A DNA stretch of 64,000 nt from Hanstruepera marina (GTDB lineage: Bacteria; Bacteroidota; Bacteroidia; Flavobacteriales; Flavobacteriaceae). Below the pieces are notes generated by a model. That model was given only the letters and a program-made list of their open reading frames with translations. It was not told where the DNA came from and ran no database searches. This document shows positions 35,704-45,406 of this stretch, one piece after another. The DNA lies in the NCBI RefSeq assembly GCF_019880635.1, contig NZ_JAINVX010000001.1:372001-436000 (forward strand). Direction: 5' to 3'. A program made the position numbers and the translations under genes. How positions within the stretch are numbered: position 1 is the first letter of the stretch; every line of letters begins with the position of its first letter.

Positions 35704-37362
35704 ATGACTGAACAAAAAAACTATAAACAAGCACTGTACACTTTGGTTACAGTGTTTTTCTTTTGGGGCTTTATTGCCGCATCTAATGGTGTTTTTATTC
35801 CATTTTGCAAAACCTATTTTGAAATTGATCAATTCCAGTCACAACTGGTAGAGTTTGCATTTTATGGCGCTTATTATGTGGGAGCACTATTATTATTTGT
35901 GCTATCTAATGCCAAAGGGAAAGATATTATGAACAGTTGGGGCTATAAAAACGGGATTATTTATGGTTTGATTTTGAGTGCTTTAGGAGCTGTAGTGATG
36001 TTTCCAGCCATAGAAGGTGCTCAACCAGGTGAATCTAATGTTTTTTATTATGTACTAGGTGCCTTATTTATTGTTGGTCTTGGATTTTCACTCCAACAAA
36101 CAGCTGCTAATCCATTCGCCATCGCACTGGGTGACCCAGATAAAGGTGCGAATCGGTTGAATTTGGCAGGAGGTGTGAATTCATTTGGAACGATGATAGG
36201 ACCTATAGTCATAGCATTAATATTATTTGGATCTACACCTAAGTCTCCCGATGAATTAAGGGAAATGATAGCTAATCAAACGATTACCTTGTCAACGGTT
36301 CAGTATTTATATTTAGCAGTAGGAGGGCTGTTTTTGGCAGCGGCAGCATTGTTTTATTTTTCGAAAAAACTACCACAGGCTAAAGCCAATCCAGAGATTA
36401 TTAAAGCGCCAAAGGCTGTTGGGTCTTTGAGTATCATGACAATATTTTTGGTTATTTGTTTTTATTTGATTTTCGATCAGTATAAAGGAACTCCTGACAA
36501 TAATTTTATTTTGAAATTATCTATTGTTGGATTGGTTGTAGTTGTTGGTATTTTGTTGATATCTAATATGTTAGCCAAAAAGAACCAAGACGGTTGGGGA
36601 GCTATGCGCTATCCACAACTGGTTTTAGGTATGCTAGCTATTTTTACCTATGTAGGTGTTGAAGTAACTATCCAAAGTAATTTAGGGGAATTGTTAAAAC
36701 ATGTAACAGAAACCATTAATAATGTTGACTATAATGCTTTGGGGCTGCCAGCTATGAGTGACTCTCAAATAACACCGTTAATTTCATTGTATTGGGGAGG
36801 ACTGATGATAGGGCGATGGGCAGGAGCAATTGCTGTTTTTAATCCAGCTGACAAATGGAAAACATGGCTATATATTATTGTGCCTTATGTTGCTTTTGGA
36901 GTGGTATTATTTGTGAATTATATTTCAGGATTTGATGTTAGTAGTTTGTTTTTGTTTGCTATTTGTATTGCTATTCAAATTGGAGGCTTCTTCTTAGGAA
37001 AGGAAAAACCTGCATTAACTTTAAAAATATTTGGCTTTCTAGGTGTTTTAGCTATGTTGATTGGTTTGTTTACTACAGGAAAACTGGCCTTGTTCGCTTT
37101 TATTAGTGGCGGACTCTTCTGTTCAATTATGTGGCCTTGTATTTTCGCTTTAAGTATTCAAGGATTAGGGAAATACACATCGCAAGGATCTTCCTTTTTG
37201 ATCATGATGATTTTAGGAGGTGCTATTATTCCACCTATACAAGGAAAGTTGGCAGATGTTATTGGTATACACCCATCATATTGGGTTGCGGTAGTATGTT
37301 TCTTGTACTTGGTATTCTTTGCACAACGCGTTCAGGGTATCTTGAAAAACCAAGTAGCCTAG
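35704..37362 (+). CDS. Sugar MFS transporter, FHS (FucP/GluP) family
   Basis: 552 residues. The first half is a FucP-like six-helix bundle with [11 protein letters not shown] and the family's N[10 protein letters not shown] motif ([15 protein letters not shown]). The second half starts at [19 protein letters not shown]. It is about 110 residues longer than FucP. Extra hydrophobic segments at about 238-255, 268-290 and 425-460 suggest roughly 14 helices. Glucose, galactose or fucose are likely substrates by family. It stands alone and ends in a bidirectional terminator. Confidence 0.87.
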   Translation: MTEQKNYKQALYTLVTVFFFWGFIAASNGVFIPFCKTYFEIDQFQSQLVEFAFYGAYYVGALLLFVLSNAKGKDIMNSWGYKNGIIYGLILSALGAVVMFPAIEGAQPGESNVFYYVLGALFIVGLGFSLQQTAANPFAIALGDPDKGANRLNLAGGVNSFGTMIGPIVIALILFGSTPKSPDELREMIANQTITLSTVQYLYLAVGGLFLAAAALFYFSKKLPQAKANPEIIKAPKAVGSLSIMTIFLVICFYLIFDQYKGTPDNNFILKLSIVGLVVVVGILLISNMLAKKNQDGWGAMRYPQLVLGMLAIFTYVGVEVTIQSNLGELLKHVTETINNVDYNALGLPAMSDSQITPLISLYWGGLMIGRWAGAIAVFNPADKWKTWLYIIVPYVAFGVVLFVNYISGFDVSSLFLFAICIAIQIGGFFLGKEKPALTLKIFGFLGVLAMLIGLFTTGKLALFAFISGGLFCSIMWPCIFALSIQGLGKYTSQGSSFLIMMILGGAIIPPIQGKLADVIGIHPSYWVAVVCFLYLVFFAQRVQGILKNQVA

Positions 37363-37385
37363 TGTTGAATTTATTATTTAATATA

Positions 37386-37420
37386 AAAACGCCTAATTTA
37401 AAAAATTAGGCGTTTTTTAT
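37386..37420. terminator. Bidirectional terminator between the sugar transporter and atpC
   Basis: Stem AAAACGCCTAATT / AATTAGGCGTTTT, flanked by A and T tracts. It can serve the convergent transporter gene and the atpDC operon. Confidence 0.85.
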
Positions 37421-37440
37421 TTTTTGTAGTATTATGAAAT

Positions 37441-37734
37441 TTAATCAGCTAAAATAATAGCTTTATTGTCTTTCATTTCTAAAGTCCCTGACTTTATTTT
37501 AAAAGTTAAAACCTTGTTATCCATCATATGAGGCTCCATTTCTGGATGTAGCTCATCATAATCTAAATGGGTTTGTGTATGTACTCTTATTTTTACTGTC
37601 CCTTCATTTAATAAAGATACTACAGGAGCATGGTCTTTCAACATTTCAAATTCACCATTAACTCCAGGCACAATAATGGCATCTACTTGAGAACTAAATA
37701 TTGTCGCTTCTGGTGATACAATTTCTAAATACAT
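37441..37734 (-). CDS. atpC: ATP synthase F1 epsilon subunit, short form
   Basis: 97 residues. It has the N-terminal beta-barrel domain (MYLEIVSPEATIFSSQVDAI, GEFEMLKDHAPVVSLL) with a short insert (HLDYDELHPEMEPHMM). The C-terminal two-helix domain found in E. coli (about 139 residues) is absent. That domain senses ATP and inhibits the enzyme, so control here must be different or lost. It follows atpD after 53 bases. The rest of the atp genes are elsewhere, as usual in Bacteroidota. Confidence 0.9.
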   Translation of the reverse strand: MYLEIVSPEATIFSSQVDAIIVPGVNGEFEMLKDHAPVVSLLNEGTVKIRVHTQTHLDYDELHPEMEPHMMDNKVLTFKIKSGTLEMKDNKAIILAD

Positions 37735-37787
37735 CTTTCTTTTAAAATTTATTTGGTAAACTTTCTGTAAATGAAAGCATAATAATT

Positions 37788-39299
<1,512 letters not shown>

Positions 39300-39358
39300 T
39301 TATCTGTTTTTATTTTGCTAAATTTTTAATCCGAAAAAACACCTCGTTTTTCGCGCTG

Positions 39359-39366
39359 CAAAGATA
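39359..39366 (-). promoter_or_regulatory. Promoter -7 box for atpD-atpC
   Basis: TATCTTTG on the minus strand matches TAnnTTTG and lies 62 bases before the atpD ATG. No clear -33 element. Confidence 0.5.
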
Positions 39367-39413
39367 TTATTTTAATTTAAAAACCACATGAATTTTTTAG
39401 GCTTTTTTAGACA

Positions 39414-39441
39414 TAAAAAAATGCCCTCTAAAAGAAGGCAT
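39414..39441 (-). terminator. Terminator after the TonB receptor-SGNH operon
   Basis: Hairpin with arms ATGCCCTCT / AGAAGGCAT (one mismatch), loop AAA. On the minus strand it is followed by a T tract (A tract on the plus strand). Confidence 0.75.
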
Positions 39442-39465
39442 TTTAATTTTATTTTTCAGTCTAAT

Positions 39466-40956
39466 TTATTGAAGCGTAGGCGAGTAATTTGTTGGGTATT
39501 GACCAACATCAACTAAATTACCAGAGGCTTCAAAGTTTGAGCCATAAGTGGCATCTATTGCTTTCATGAATTCATTTGCAGCAACAGCGTAACCCCTTGA
39601 TGTTAAGTGTACACCGTCAAGAGAAAACATACCTCCTGTAACAAGCTCAGAAGTTAAAATAAAACTCCCAGAAGCAATACCGGTACTGTTTAATTCAGAC
39701 AATAAAGCATTTGCATCTACAAAAGCTAAACCTGCTTGGTTTACAGCGGCTTGTATTGTTGCATTAAAACTATCTACAGCAGCTCTAATTTCATCTTGTT
39801 CACTAGGCAATAATACCCATTTATCTGCTAAAGGAACAGCAACACCATTTACAGTTAAAGGATTTCCTGGAACAGCTTCTGTACCTATAAAAGAGGCCGC
39901 AGGCAAAACAAATAAATCATCAGCAGTTGCTTGTCTGATACTAGGCAATCCTAAAGCAGACAAATCTGTCAAGCTTTCATCTTCAATAACAACTGCGTTA
40001 GTTTCAGACTCTTCAAACATTATAGTTCTTGCGGCAGCTTCATCAGCAGTAATAAAACCACCTCCTAAAGCCAATTGTAAACCACCATTGTATTGTGCGT
40101 ATGCTTGATTAACAGCTCCTGCCGTTGCAGCATCTAAAGGAACTGGGTTATGCGGTACTGTAGTAAAATGAGCAATATCTGTTACATAAGGTATGTTGGC
40201 AACAACACCTTTTGCACCTTGTGATGTTAAAGTTGAAATTAAAGTAGATATTGCAAAATCAAAAGTTGGTTGGTCTGTTATTGGACTTGTTCCATCTCCG
40301 CCCGTTGTAGCATAGCCTAATACATCATTATTGCCTATCCATAGCGAGAAGAATGTAGGTGCTTGAGCCATTGAAAGTTCCAACACACTTGCATCTGGTG
40401 TAGTGCCTGTCATTCTAATAAAATAGGGGTTTGCAGCTGCAGGGAAATTAGCAATATTACCATAACCTGGGGCTAATAAATGAAAACTTCTTGCTCCGGG
40501 TACACCCATATTATTAAAAGGACCTACTGGATTATTTAAAGCTATATCTGTAGTTACTGTAACGGCACCTATAACTGCCTCAAGTGGTAAAGGACCACCA
40601 CCAATAGTTACTAATCTTGGGTTAGCAATTCTATTTCCAGCTAAAGCTAAACCACCAAAATTATCATTTACAAGTGGTTGTGTAAAATTACCACCGCCAA
40701 CTAAAGAAAACTGTTCTGATAAAATTTTAGGAAAAGAATTTTGTTGTGCAGCTAAAAAAACTGTGCCATCTGAAAATCCAGAAGTCAATGAATTTCCTAA
40801 AGAAACATAGGTTGAAAAATTGGCCTCTCCAGAAGTTAATGGAGGTAGTGGAGCTGATCCATTTGATGAATCATCATCATTACTACAAGCTGTAGTAAGC
40901 CCTAGGGCTATTAGTAATAGCCATAAATATTTTGTATTCATAATTATCTTTTTCAT
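39466..40956 (-). CDS. SGNH/GDSL-type lipoprotein hydrolase
   Basis: 496 residues. The signal has lipobox Cys24 (LTTAC). The start may instead be an ATG five codons in (40941). The catalytic blocks are GNSLTSG (Ser56, in a GNSL form of GDSL), GNND (WIGNNDVLGYA) and DGVHLTSRGY with the Asp-x-x-His pair. The chain is longer than typical 200-300-residue family members. It lies four bases after the TonB receptor, so the two probably act together on an esterified substrate at the outer membrane. The substrate is not identifiable. Confidence 0.85.
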   Translation of the reverse strand: MKKIIMNTKYLWLLLIALGLTTACSNDDDSSNGSAPLPPLTSGEANFSTYVSLGNSLTSGFSDGTVFLAAQQNSFPKILSEQFSLVGGGNFTQPLVNDNFGGLALAGNRIANPRLVTIGGGPLPLEAVIGAVTVTTDIALNNPVGPFNNMGVPGARSFHLLAPGYGNIANFPAAANPYFIRMTGTTPDASVLELSMAQAPTFFSLWIGNNDVLGYATTGGDGTSPITDQPTFDFAISTLISTLTSQGAKGVVANIPYVTDIAHFTTVPHNPVPLDAATAGAVNQAYAQYNGGLQLALGGGFITADEAAARTIMFEESETNAVVIEDESLTDLSALGLPSIRQATADDLFVLPAASFIGTEAVPGNPLTVNGVAVPLADKWVLLPSEQDEIRAAVDSFNATIQAAVNQAGLAFVDANALLSELNSTGIASGSFILTSELVTGGMFSLDGVHLTSRGYAVAANEFMKAIDATYGSNFEASGNLVDVGQYPTNYSPTLQ

Positions 40957-40960
40957 GTTC

Positions 40961-43714
40961 TTATAAATTGTTTATTACAATAGACGCATAATACATAGAT
41001 CCAATATATCCTGTACCAATTGCAGTGAAGTAATCATCTCCCAAAAGGTTTGTTCCTCCAACCTTAATTACTGATTTTAATTTAGGAATAGTATAACTTA
41101 ACTGAGCATCAAATGTATTGTATGAAGGAACTTGACCGTCTCCAAATGTAGCTTGCCAGAAATATGTGTCACTCCATCTCCATGCGGCATTGAACCCAAA
41201 ATTTTTAAATACGTTAGTGTTGCCAAATGATACTTTTACTTTGTGTTCAGGAGTATTAAAGCTTGTTCTAAAATCGGGATCTGAAGCTTGATCAAAATCT
41301 TGTTTGGCAAAGGTGTAATTAGCACCTAAATCAAAATCACCTAACACTTTAGTTGTAAGCCCAATAGATCCACCATAAGAATTTACATTAGCATCTGAAT
41401 TGGTATAGGTTTGATATTCTTGAGTATCATCAAAATTAATGGCGTTTACAGATAAAGAGTTATCCCCAACTTGTCCATATAATGGAGCAATAACACTTTC
41501 ATTAGAGATAAAATTCTTATAAGAGTTATAATAAACACTAGCGTCAACAATTAAGCGATTTAATTTCCCACGGTAACCAACTTCAAACGAAGTAACCTGT
41601 TCTGGTTTAACCAATTCAGAATTACCAATTTGTAATAAACTAGCATCTCTCGATCCCGGCGTATTACCACTAGCTAAATAGGCTTCTACAGATGCCTTTG
41701 AATATGAATTAGTATATGCGCTTCCAGCAGACTGACTAATAGTATTAGGTTGAGAAGGGTTGTTTACACTGTACGATCTAACATATCGGTCTAAATTGTC
41801 TTCAGCAGAACCAATTAACACATAAGGACCGGCATCTAAACCAATAAATAAATCCTGTGTTGTTGGGTTTCTAAACCCAGTTTGAAAGGATCCACGAATA
41901 TTATGATTGTCATTAACCGTAAAACCAGCTGCAATCCTAGGAGATACAAAACCATCAAACAATTCTGATTTATCATAACGAACAGATCCAGTTAGTTTTA
42001 AATCCAAACTTTCAGATAATTCAAAGTCCTTTTGAATTTGGGTATATACACCGTATTCGGAATAATTGATAGCTCCATCAGTGTCAGTATAAATCGTTCC
42101 TGATGAGTTTAAGCTATATCGTCTGTATGAACCACCAACTTGAATTTCAGCAAAATCAGTTAAATGACTAAAGTTGTAGTTAGCATCAGCATGGTAATAT
42201 TTTGACGCATCTTGAAATTTAGATCCTGTAGCTAATTCCGGGTCATTTATACTACGATTGAAAGCTCTTTGAAATTCAGGAGTTCCAGGTAGATACCTGC
42301 CAGATTCAGCTGCTGCTCTTGCAGCTGCATGAGCCTGATCTTCAGTGGCACCACCTAAAGTCGCTGCGGCAAAAGTTTGGATATAGTCACCAAACCAATC
42401 TTCATCACTTTTCCAAGCTCGGTTAATTTGAATACCAGTAACTGTCATGTCGTAAGAGTCTCCAGCTTTATCAGCTACAACATATCCTCTTACAAAGAAG
42501 TTGTTATTCCTTACTTCAATTTTATGCTGCTGTTGTGTAAACCCATTAATATAATAGCGGTTAGAACCTTGATAAATTGTAGATCCCGTTCCAATCTTTC
42601 CAACATAAGCTATTTCCAAATCATCAGCCCAAGGTCTAAAATATAACCCCCAATCAGCTTTAACACTTTCTGCGTTATAGTCGGTTAAGTCACTTTCACT
42701 ATATCCCGTTCTACTTACTGTCACATCGGGAATAATTCCTAAACCACCTGAAGCAGCTCTAATATTAGTTGCAACTTCATCACCATAAATATTATAGCCA
42801 TCATAACCTAAACTAGCTCGAGTAGCTCCTGTTCCTGGTTTTCCATCAATATTATTAGCAACCCAATCGGTACCACTTAACCAACCAAAATTTACTTTTG
42901 CCGCAAAATGATCGGTGAATTTATGTGCCAATCTAATACCAACATCGGTATAGCTATTATCTCCACCCGCATCTTGCGATGTTATTCCTTGTTTAATATA
43001 ACCGCTAATTCCTTCAAAATCAAATGGATTTTTACTCCTCATAAATAAAATACCATTAAAGGCATTTGCACCATACAAAGCAGATGCAGCACCTGGAAGG
43101 AGTTCGACACTTTGTACATCGGTTTCAACCATTCCAACCAAATTTCCAATAGGGAAGTTTAAAGCAGGAGTTGAATTATCCATACCATCAACCAACTGCA
43201 TGAAACGGTTATTTGAAAATGTAGCAAAACCTCTTGTGTTTATAGATTTAAATGTTAAACTATTTGTGTTTATATCTACACCTTTTAAATTTTCTAATCC
43301 ACCATAGAAATCGGCCGATGCGGTATTCTTTATTTCTTTAAGTCCAAAACGTTCTACGGTTACCGGAGATTCAAAGATACGCTCTGGTGTTCTGGATGCT
43401 GAAATAACGACTTCATCCAAAGATGTACCTTCTTTAAGTACAATACGAATCTCTTGATTATTAGAAGTTACTTCAACAGTTCCAGATTCAAAGCCAATAT
43501 TACTAGCTTGAACTGAAAAAGGAGGGTCTTGATTTACAGTGAGGGAAAAGCCACCATCAAAATCAGTAATTGTTCCGGTAGCTGTACCAACTACTATTAC
43601 ATTAGCACCTGGAACGGGCTGTTCATTGTCATCCACAACTGTTCCTGAAATTGTTGTTTGAGCAAAAGTAATGGCGCCACAAAACAACAATAAAATTGAA
43701 AGAATTGATCTCAT
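40961..43714 (-). CDS. TonB-dependent receptor with regulatory N-domain
   Basis: 917 residues. A signal peptide ends FAQ, then a carboxypeptidase-like regulatory domain (about 19-100; TISGTVVDDNEQPVPGANVIV). A plug follows (about 105-240; VVISASRTPERIFESPVTVERF, GAASALYGANAFNGILFM), then a barrel. There is no SusD partner. It is encoded directly upstream of an SGNH lipoprotein, so a TonB-SGNH uptake unit is likely. The ligand is unknown. Its promoter lies in the AT-rich gap 43715-43943 shared with the divergent sulfotransferase cluster. Confidence 0.9.
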   Translation of the reverse strand: MRSILSILLLFCGAITFAQTTISGTVVDDNEQPVPGANVIVVGTATGTITDFDGGFSLTVNQDPPFSVQASNIGFESGTVEVTSNNQEIRIVLKEGTSLDEVVISASRTPERIFESPVTVERFGLKEIKNTASADFYGGLENLKGVDINTNSLTFKSINTRGFATFSNNRFMQLVDGMDNSTPALNFPIGNLVGMVETDVQSVELLPGAASALYGANAFNGILFMRSKNPFDFEGISGYIKQGITSQDAGGDNSYTDVGIRLAHKFTDHFAAKVNFGWLSGTDWVANNIDGKPGTGATRASLGYDGYNIYGDEVATNIRAASGGLGIIPDVTVSRTGYSESDLTDYNAESVKADWGLYFRPWADDLEIAYVGKIGTGSTIYQGSNRYYINGFTQQQHKIEVRNNNFFVRGYVVADKAGDSYDMTVTGIQINRAWKSDEDWFGDYIQTFAAATLGGATEDQAHAAARAAAESGRYLPGTPEFQRAFNRSINDPELATGSKFQDASKYYHADANYNFSHLTDFAEIQVGGSYRRYSLNSSGTIYTDTDGAINYSEYGVYTQIQKDFELSESLDLKLTGSVRYDKSELFDGFVSPRIAAGFTVNDNHNIRGSFQTGFRNPTTQDLFIGLDAGPYVLIGSAEDNLDRYVRSYSVNNPSQPNTISQSAGSAYTNSYSKASVEAYLASGNTPGSRDASLLQIGNSELVKPEQVTSFEVGYRGKLNRLIVDASVYYNSYKNFISNESVIAPLYGQVGDNSLSVNAINFDDTQEYQTYTNSDANVNSYGGSIGLTTKVLGDFDLGANYTFAKQDFDQASDPDFRTSFNTPEHKVKVSFGNTNVFKNFGFNAAWRWSDTYFWQATFGDGQVPSYNTFDAQLSYTIPKLKSVIKVGGTNLLGDDYFTAIGTGYIGSMYYASIVINNL

Positions 43715-43901
43715 GTTTAAGATTTAGTTAATTATTACTTGAGCAATATAAATAATTCTTCCAAAACAGAATAAATTATTTATAAAAATTATGCATGCAT
43801 AATATTAATTGTCTAAAAAATATAACGAAAAATGGTTATTTGATAAAATTATTAGACTGTAAAACATCTTTTATTAATCATACAAATGTTTATTTTTATT
43901 T

Positions 43902-43909
43902 TAGATTTG
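43902..43909 (+). promoter_or_regulatory. Promoter -7 box for the sulfotransferase cluster
   Basis: TAGATTTG matches TAnnTTTG and lies 34 bases before the ATG at 43944. No clear -33 element. Confidence 0.5.
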
Positions 43910-43943
43910 TTAAATAAGGAGATTCAAATTAATTTAAACTCGT

Positions 43944-45266
43944 ATGAAAACAATAAGAAAAATAGCATTGTTTATAATAGCTTTATTCTTTCTCATGATC
44001 TGGAGTGGTGTAATAAGAAATGTAACATTGGGAGGAACTAGTATGGGACCATTAACCACTCCAATAAAATCGTTTTCTGAAGGCATTTCTAATATGAAAA
44101 GAACCTATGAGTATATAGTTAATGCTCCAGATTATTATATAAAAACCAAAGAAGAGGATCGTGAAGGCATAAACAATTTGGGTTATAATTTATATGGTTT
44201 GTATTCTTTTAGAAATGGAAACGAATATAAAATCCAGTTAAAGAACTTTAAAGATAATACAATAAAGTATGAATGGATAATTCCCGAAGACAGATTATCT
44301 AGCAGATATAGTGTTGATGAAAACGACAGATTATATCCTGCGATGCTTATGGACAATAAAGATGTAATTGTTTCCTGTAATGAAAGACCCGGGCTTTTTC
44401 GGGTTGATGCTTCATCTAAAGAAAAATGGTTTAATGGCGATTTTATTTATCATCACGCCATGAATACCGATTCGCTAGGTCATATTTGGATACCAGGAGC
44501 AAATCATGATAAGGGAAAGCTAGTACCAAGAAAAGTGTCTTTAGATGGAATGGAAACAGATTATAGAGATGATCTTATTGTTCAAGTAGATGCAGAAACT
44601 GGTAAAACCCTATATCATAAATCGCTAACTGAAATTTTTACCGAAAACAAGTTAGAATACCTAATCAATAAAAGTCCTTATACTAATGATCCATTTCATT
44701 TAAACGATATTCAACCAGCATTGTTTTCATCTTTATATTTTGAAGAAGGCGATTTGTTTTTGAGTTTTAGAAGCCCTTCATTAATAATTCAGTATCGACC
44801 CAAAGTAAACAAAGTAATTAAAATTTTTGAAGGCCCTTTTTTATTTCAGCATGATGTTGACATAATTTCACCCAACTCAATAGCAATTTTAAATAATAAT
44901 ACAATTGCAACTCAAATAATACAAAAGGAAATAGAGTTTAAACCTACAAATCAAACGGTTGACCGAAAAATAAACCATTCAAATGTACTTATTTATAACT
45001 TTGATGAAGATACCTATACGCCGCTTTATGAAGAACCGTTTAAAGAACATAGTATTTTTACAGATGCCGAAGGTCTATACCGTATATTGCCTAATGGTGA
45101 TTTGTTTTTTGAAGAGCAAGGGTCAGGGATTCTTTGGGTTTTAAATGAAAAGGGTGTGGTTTTAAAAACAACTCTTGAGAGTAACATTAATGGGTATCAT
45201 TATTTGCCTAATTGGACAACAACTTATTTGGATAACGAGTTGGAAGCCTTAAACTATAAGTTATGA
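43944..45266 (+). CDS. Arylsulfotransferase-like (ASST) beta-propeller protein, membrane-anchored
   Basis: 440 residues. An N-terminal membrane anchor (about 7-24) precedes a six-bladed-propeller-like region. ASST-family motifs are H170-H171 (YHHAMNTDSLGHIWIPG), DPFHLNDI with H252, and FQHDVD with H303 followed by NNNT. These fit Arylsulfotran_2, whose members move sulfate between phenolic esters without PAPS in the periplasm. Whether this copy is catalytic is unproven. The stop overlaps the next gene by four bases (ATGA), starting a coupled trio with a 47-residue protein and a PAPS-type sulfotransferase. Confidence 0.82.
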   Translation: MKTIRKIALFIIALFFLMIWSGVIRNVTLGGTSMGPLTTPIKSFSEGISNMKRTYEYIVNAPDYYIKTKEEDREGINNLGYNLYGLYSFRNGNEYKIQLKNFKDNTIKYEWIIPEDRLSSRYSVDENDRLYPAMLMDNKDVIVSCNERPGLFRVDASSKEKWFNGDFIYHHAMNTDSLGHIWIPGANHDKGKLVPRKVSLDGMETDYRDDLIVQVDAETGKTLYHKSLTEIFTENKLEYLINKSPYTNDPFHLNDIQPALFSSLYFEEGDLFLSFRSPSLIIQYRPKVNKVIKIFEGPFLFQHDVDIISPNSIAILNNNTIATQIIQKEIEFKPTNQTVDRKINHSNVLIYNFDEDTYTPLYEEPFKEHSIFTDAEGLYRILPNGDLFFEEQGSGILWVLNEKGVVLKTTLESNINGYHYLPNWTTTYLDNELEALNYKL

Positions 45267-45406
45267 CATTGTATATTGGTCCTGGAATTGGTATTGGTAC
45301 TTTACTAATTATTTTATTTATTGCCCTACTGGTTATTTTTGCCTTTGGTGTAGTTTTATGGATTCCTATTAAACGCTTTTTTCGTAAACTATTCAAAAAA
45401 CAGTAA
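45263..45406 (+). CDS. 47-residue one-helix protein of the sulfotransferase cluster
   Basis: 47 residues: MTLYIGPGIGIG, one hydrophobic segment (about 13-36), then a basic tail (IPIKRFFRKLFKKQ). The Tyr-Ile-Gly-Pro-Gly-x-Gly start is reminiscent, from memory, of small one-helix proteins encoded beside sulfotransferase or polysaccharide genes. The ATG lies inside the stop of the propeller gene (ATGA) and the stop shares a base with the next ATG (TAATG). Both couplings argue that it is real. Basic residues on the C side predict an outside N-terminus and a cytoplasmic tail. Function unknown. Confidence 0.8.
   Translation: MTLYIGPGIGIGTLLIILFIALLVIFAFGVVLWIPIKRFFRKLFKKQ

Noticed and set aside
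40961-43714. SusC of a SusCD polysaccharide locus
   Set aside because: The downstream gene is an SGNH lipoprotein with hydrolase blocks, not a SusD-like TPR lipoprotein, and there are no glycoside hydrolases nearby.
43715-43943. Small gene or RNA in the gap between the TonB receptor and the sulfotransferase cluster
   Set aside because: The gap is very AT-rich with many stops and no stable hairpin. Only a -7 box is supported.
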